A stretch of DNA of 52,859 nucleotides, from the IMG/VR virus record IMGVR_UViG_3300027816_000137, positions 1 to 52,859 of that record. One strand, written 5' to 3'. Positions 49,315-52,859 of the stretch are shown here, piece after piece. Position numbers and translations under genes: made by a program. This stretch comes from a virus. Positions within the stretch are counted from its first letter, which is position 1. Every line of letters starts with the position of its first letter. The notes beneath the pieces were generated by a model. The model did no database searches. It was given only the letters and a program-made list of their open reading frames with translations, and was not told the origin of the DNA.

Positions 49315-50436
49315 ATGTCAAGTAATCCTAACTCCTCAATGTTTGAGGATTTAATAGAATCAGGTGAAATAGACCAGTCAGCAGAAGCTGCATTATCAGG
49401 TAACAATGAGAACTTGGTGTCACAAAATGAGACTTCAAGTGATACCACTCAACAACAAGATAATCAGCAATCTTCAACAGGTGTAGACTTTGAAGCGCTT
49501 TTAGCTGAAAGAACAGGTGGTAAATTCAAAAGTGTTGATGAAATACTACAATTAGCAGATAAACCTAATACTACAGATATTAATTTTGCTAATGAGACGA
49601 GTAAGAAGGTCTTTGAATACTTGAAGGAAGGAAAGGTAGACGAGTTCTTAAATGTCTATCAGCAACAGCAGAAGCTGACCAATTTAGAGAAGTTGGATAC
49701 AGATAATGTGCTGAAGTTGAAGATGAAATACGAGAACCCTGAATTATCTGATGATGAGATTGAAGAAGAGTTCAACTACAAGTATAACTTAGAACAGCCC
49801 GATATTGATGAGGATTTAGACTCTCCAGAGGAGATAGCTAAAGAGAAGAAAAGGTTTGAGAGGGAGAAAATCAATATGGAGCGTCTTAAAAAGAAAGACT
49901 TGAAAGAAGCTAAAGACTTCCTTAAGTCAAAAAAAGAGGAGATAGTTCTTCCAGATATTGAGACAAGCTCAACTCAACAACTTCAATCAAATGATGTTGA
50001 CGAGGCGGCAGTAAAGGAGTTTCGTGACAAGTACTTGAACACAATTCCTACAACCATTGATGACATTGTAGGTTTTGGTAGTAAGTACAAGGACAGCGAA
50101 CTGGAGTTTGAAACAACTTATGTGATAGACCCTCAAGATAAGGCTGGTCTAAAAGATAAGATGCAGAACTTCACATTGCAAGACTACTTTGTGCCGCGCT
50201 ACATTAATGATGATGGGACATTTGACACGGAGACGATAGCTCACGATTTGTATGTCATCGAGAATCTTGATAAGATAATCGAAGCACACGTAAGTCAGGC
50301 TGTCAACCAAACAAAGTCCTCCTTTGTTAAGGGTCTTAAAAACGCTAACTTCCAGGAATCGGTAAGTAGGCGTTTGCCGGACGAGCAACAGGCAAGTCAA
50401 GATGAGATGGTGAACTTCTTTTTTGGTAACACGTAA
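49315..50436 (+). CDS. Scaffold protein
   Basis: 373 residues. Asp/Glu/Gln-rich, helical, with a long coiled-coil stretch (SPEEIAKEKKRFEREKINME) and a hydrophobic C-terminal tip (DEMVNFFFGNT). Position between the portal-side genes and the capsid gene, and the composition, fit a capsid-assembly scaffold. No protease domain is visible. Confidence 0.7.
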   Translation: MSSNPNSSMFEDLIESGEIDQSAEAALSGNNENLVSQNETSSDTTQQQDNQQSSTGVDFEALLAERTGGKFKSVDEILQLADKPNTTDINFANETSKKVFEYLKEGKVDEFLNVYQQQQKLTNLEKLDTDNVLKLKMKYENPELSDDEIEEEFNYKYNLEQPDIDEDLDSPEEIAKEKKRFEREKINMERLKKKDLKEAKDFLKSKKEEIVLPDIETSSTQQLQSNDVDEAAVKEFRDKYLNTIPTTIDDIVGFGSKYKDSELEFETTYVIDPQDKAGLKDKMQNFTLQDYFVPRYINDDGTFDTETIAHDLYVIENLDKIIEAHVSQAVNQTKSSFVKGLKNANFQESVSRRLPDEQQASQDEMVNFFFGNT

Positions 50437-50462
50437 TTATTAATTTTAAAAACTAAAAAAAA

Positions 50463-51827
50463 ATGGCATACAATTCAGCGTCGGAGAAACCGTCAGCGTT
50501 TGTCAATCCCGGAGCAGGTCTAACAAGAGGCATTGTTAGTGACCTGTCTATTCTTAAGCCTCAATACTATCCTAAGTTCATCAGCAAGTATGGTGCTCAA
50601 AACTACACTATGCTTCTTGAAATGCTCGGATTCAAAGGTCAAGTAAAATCTCAGGTTATTCGTCACTTCGAAGACCTCGGTAAAATGCACCAAGCAGTTC
50701 AGGTTAAAACAAACGTAACAGGTGCTACTAATGGCTCTGCTGTTACTTTTGAATTGACTACTGGTTCTCACTACGATAGCGGAACTAAATCTCCTATCCG
50801 TGTAGGTGAAATCGTTGAAATCGCATCTACTGGTATTCAAGGTAAAGTAATCTCTGTTGATAAGACTTCAGCAAACTCTCACACAGCTACTGTACGTCCT
50901 CTTAGCTCTACTCAACAATTTGAGTCTGCTGCTGTTGATGGTCGTTTGGATGCTAACGAGTGGATTCTCTTCCGTGGACAAGCTGCGGTTGGTGAAGCTT
51001 CTTCTAAAGGAGATGCTCTGATTCCTCGCGTAGAAGAAGTAGTAAACTACGTTTCTGAAGTTCGTGAAGACTGGAGAGTTACAGACCGCGCTATGATTGA
51101 AGAAATCTGGTTTGCTGATAACTATTCTTACAAAGGTCTTGAAGATGCTGTAAAGCGTTTTATGAACAACAAAGAGTTTACTCTTATGTTCGGTAAGGAT
51201 ATTACTAATACCAACGCATCTGCTACTTCTAAGAACACAATCGGTCTTTTACAGCAGATTGAAAATCGTGGTACTGGTGTATCTTACACAGCTGGTTCTC
51301 TTGACCGCGCTAAGCTTCACGAAGTAACTCGTGCTCTTGACTTCAACGGAGGTTCTATGGAGAATCACCTTCTCGCTGACGTGTTCTTGCGTCAAGAGTT
51401 GGATGACGAACTGTTTGACCTTTACGATGCAGGTGCTATCCTTTGGGGTACTGTAGGTGGTAGCAAAGAAGCTGCTGCTATGTACGGATTCGGTTCTATC
51501 ACTATGGATGGTTATACTTTCCATATCAAGAAGTACCTTCCGTTCTCTCCTGAAGCTGTTTACGGTGCTACTCCTACTGACCATCAGTATAAGAACTACG
51601 GTATCGTTGTTCCGATGGCTCAAGGACGTGACCCTCAAAGCGGTGAGCGTTACAACTCTATCGAAATCACTTACAACAACGTGAATGGTAAAGACCTTCA
51701 TGTTTGGGAAACTGGTGCTTTCGCTAAGAGTCCTACAAGCGATACAGCTGAACTTAACGTACACCACCTGTGCTATGCAGGTCTGCGCGTGTTCGGTGCA
51801 AACCGCTTCGTACGCATCAGTGGTTAA
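50463..51827 (+). CDS. Major capsid protein
   Basis: 454 residues. Features include the N-terminal arm, a long helix (YKGLEDAVKRFMNNKEFTLM), a beta-sheet with GYTFHIKKYLPFSP and the C-terminal domain with LCYAGLRVFGANRFVRIS. Codon use is sharply different from the neighbours, with many C- and T-ending codons (CGT, CTT, ATC, TTC), as expected for the most abundant virion protein. A-rich leader (AAACTAAAAAAAA before ATG). HK97 fold assumed for a tailed phage. Confidence 0.85.
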   Translation: MAYNSASEKPSAFVNPGAGLTRGIVSDLSILKPQYYPKFISKYGAQNYTMLLEMLGFKGQVKSQVIRHFEDLGKMHQAVQVKTNVTGATNGSAVTFELTTGSHYDSGTKSPIRVGEIVEIASTGIQGKVISVDKTSANSHTATVRPLSSTQQFESAAVDGRLDANEWILFRGQAAVGEASSKGDALIPRVEEVVNYVSEVREDWRVTDRAMIEEIWFADNYSYKGLEDAVKRFMNNKEFTLMFGKDITNTNASATSKNTIGLLQQIENRGTGVSYTAGSLDRAKLHEVTRALDFNGGSMENHLLADVFLRQELDDELFDLYDAGAILWGTVGGSKEAAAMYGFGSITMDGYTFHIKKYLPFSPEAVYGATPTDHQYKNYGIVVPMAQGRDPQSGERYNSIEITYNNVNGKDLHVWETGAFAKSPTSDTAELNVHHLCYAGLRVFGANRFVRISG

Positions 51828-51846
51828 TCTTAACTAACCATAGAAG

Positions 51847-51877
51847 AAAGCCCCTCCAAAAGAGGGGTTTTTCTTTT
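51847..51877 (+). terminator. Capsid-gene terminator
   Basis: CCCCTC (51851-51856) pairs with GAGGGG (51862-51867), five-base loop, then TTTTTCTTTT. Twenty-odd bases after the capsid stop. Confidence 0.85.
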
Positions 51878-51963
51878 CGTATATGTTGAAGATAATCTCG
51901 TATCAATACGTATAACTGAACTACTTTTACATCCTTGGATTTAATCTGTTTTCTATTACCAAC

Positions 51964-51994
51964 TCCCCCGATGTTTTTACTTTGGGGGATTTTT
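51964..51994 (+). terminator. Second terminator after the capsid gene
   Basis: TCCCCC (51964-51969) pairs with GGGGGA (51984-51989) across 14 bases, then five T. It leads straight into the TATATTTG box at 51997. Confidence 0.7.
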
Positions 51995-51996
51995 CT

Positions 51997-52004
51997 TATA
52001 TTTG
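51997..52004 (+). promoter_or_regulatory. Promoter box (TATATTTG) for a short RNA
   Basis: TATATTTG lies two bases after the preceding T-tract. A start near 52010 would give a short RNA ended by the next terminator at 52042-52069. Confidence 0.45.
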
Positions 52005-52009
52005 CATTG

Positions 52010-52069
52010 TACATTACAAGTTTTTGTTTAGAGTGAATTCACCCTGTTGTGTTTACAACGGGGTTTTTT
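52010..52069 (+). ncRNA. Candidate small antisense-type RNA
   Basis: About 60 bases between promoter box and terminator. It contains TTTTTGTTTAGAGTGA (52021-52036), the complement of the early leader. It also has the palindrome GTGAATTCAC (52033-52042). Pairs with the leader of the 37099 gene over 16 bases with one bulged base, and with 11-14 contiguous bases of other early leaders. Confidence 0.4.
52042..52069 (+). terminator. Third terminator after the capsid gene
   Basis: A nine-pair stem, CCCTGTTGT/ACAACGGGG (one G-T pair), with a GTTT tetraloop (52042-52063), then six T. Confidence 0.8.
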
Positions 52070-52071
52070 AT

Positions 52072-52079
52072 TATATTTG
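52072..52079 (+). promoter_or_regulatory. Promoter box (TATATTTG) for the next structural gene
   Basis: TATATTTG two bases after the terminator's T-tract and 15 bases before ATG 52095. Fourth case of a box directly behind a terminator. Confidence 0.5.
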
Positions 52080-52094
52080 TATCAAATAATTACT

Positions 52095-52859
52095 ATGTCA
52101 AAAGAAAAACAGATTAAACAAGAAGTCCAATTACCCATTTTGGACGCAATTGACGACACTAAACCTGTCGCTCAAAAGCCTCAGATTAAAGAGTTTGAGG
52201 ATGATGATACAGTACAACTCAAAAGAATGGCTCAGAAAGTGCAGGAGAAAGTAAAAGCTCAGCAAAGAGAGCCTGAGATGTATGTGTTTAAATTACTTTT
52301 AGATGGAGGTCAAAAGCCAAAGGCTTACGAATCCGTTGTAAATGAAATGCCTGTATTTGATACAGCTTCCAACAGCGTTCGTACAATCCGTCTCATCAGA
52401 GGCGCTTCCTCTATTTGGATGGATGAGCAGGAAGGGTTTACTCCTCAGTACATTCAACGTAATAAACAGGATATCGTGTTTAACAACGGATACCTTCGTG
52501 TGCCTCGCACAAACAGAACTCTACTTAACTTTCTTCTGAATAGCGATGACTATGATAAGAAGGAGAGCCGTATGCGTAACAAGAGGGCTAAATTCACCCT
52601 TGTAAACTCAACAGAGGTAGAGTCAGAAGAGTTAAAGAAAGAAGAAAAGCGTTTAAGAGCTATCAACTATGCGATGAACGCGTCTGTAGAAGATATGCTT
52701 ATCCATGCTGAATATCTCGGTATCGGGATGACGAATGAGTTCGGAGAGCAAAAGACAATGGCTAAGGTGCGTGTAGAATACGCAAACAAGGCTGGTGCTA
52801 ATCCTGACCATTTTATGAATAGTGCAGGAACTACGGTGTCTAAGGTTCAGTACTTTGTA
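52095..52859 (+). CDS. Structural-region protein, 3' end missing
   Basis: At least 255 residues, running off the right edge. Gln/Lys/Glu-rich N-terminus (MSKEKQIKQEVQLPILDAID), then a mixed domain (YVFKLLLDGGQKPKAYESVV, NNGYLRVPRTNRTLLNFLLN) and a helical part (AINYAMNASVEDMLIHAEYL). Follows the capsid gene with its own promoter. Likely a head-completion or neck protein by position; family not recognised. Confidence 0.65.
   Translation, partial: MSKEKQIKQEVQLPILDAIDDTKPVAQKPQIKEFEDDDTVQLKRMAQKVQEKVKAQQREPEMYVFKLLLDGGQKPKAYESVVNEMPVFDTASNSVRTIRLIRGASSIWMDEQEGFTPQYIQRNKQDIVFNNGYLRVPRTNRTLLNFLLNSDDYDKKESRMRNKRAKFTLVNSTEVESEELKKEEKRLRAINYAMNASVEDMLIHAEYLGIGMTNEFGEQKTMAKVRVEYANKAGANPDHFMNSAGTTVSKVQYFV

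Noticed and set aside
51817-52014. 65-residue leftward ORF with an early-type leader before its ATG
   Set aside because: It runs through two strong rightward terminators, its sequence looks like translated hairpin DNA and no leftward promoter box is visible to its right. The leader match is kept as the alternative explanation for the small RNA finding.
1-52859. Stop-codon reassignment as in some gut phages
   Set aside because: TAA, TAG and TGA all end well-formed genes (for example TAG ends the large terminase), and large genes are uninterrupted. The single odd stop at 36391 is better explained locally.

Overview
The window reads as most of the genome of a tailed, lytic-type bacteriophage of a Bacteroidota host. 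It carries a terminase, portal, scaffold, capsid, tail-fibre and lysis set plus a separate replication/recombination block. The host assignment rests on TAnnTTTG-type promoters (some with a TTG or TTTG about 19-21 bases upstream), A-rich leaders such as AAAAACAAAAAA-ATG instead of Shine-Dalgarno sites, Bacteroidota-style signal peptides and lipoboxes, and a thrombospondin-type-3 metalloprotease lipoprotein. All three stop codons are used normally, so there is no sign of stop-codon recoding. Both window ends cut through structural genes, and the late genes run off the right end and resume at the left end, which suggests a circularly permuted genome with a piece missing from the window.

Layout. 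Bases 1-20507 (rightward, late): the 3' part of a giant virion protein, a terminator/promoter, then about a dozen neck, fibre and appendage proteins (collagen-like, LamG-like, discoidin and beta-helix types). A lysis/envelope cluster follows, with small membrane proteins, a holin-like protein, a secreted zinc metalloprotease, a spanin-like lipoprotein, a DEDD exonuclease and a GH19 endolysin. At 20508-20583 transcription converges. Bases 20584-37099 (leftward, early): a C5-methyltransferase-like gene in a repeat-flanked, cassette-like setting, a RusA-like resolvase, a PD-(D/E)XK-like protein, a primase-helicase, two DnaA-domain-IV-like proteins, an SSB-like protein, a RecE-like exonuclease with a Rad52-like annealing protein, an M20-type peptidase-like protein and many small genes. 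One rightward gene (29732-29995) sits inside this block.

Bases 37100-38334 hold no protein gene. This divergent control region contains duplicated leftward promoters, iteron-like repeats, a GC-richer segment full of nested inverted repeats (candidate structured RNA) and a rightward promoter followed within about 50 bases by a terminator. Bases 38335-52859 (rightward, late): a secreted protein, two related fibre-like proteins, a GroES-like protein, a probable small-terminase candidate, the large terminase, portal, several small basic proteins (one truncated next to an HNH endonuclease), scaffold, major capsid protein and the start of a further structural gene.

The most unusual material is regulatory. 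Many leftward genes share a leader resembling TCACTC-TAAACAAAAA just before the start codon. A short promoter-terminator unit at 52010-52069 would make an RNA containing the exact complement of that leader. Several hairpins abut TAnnTTTG promoter boxes. These readings were made by eye without database searches; gene functions rest on visible motifs and recalled family features.
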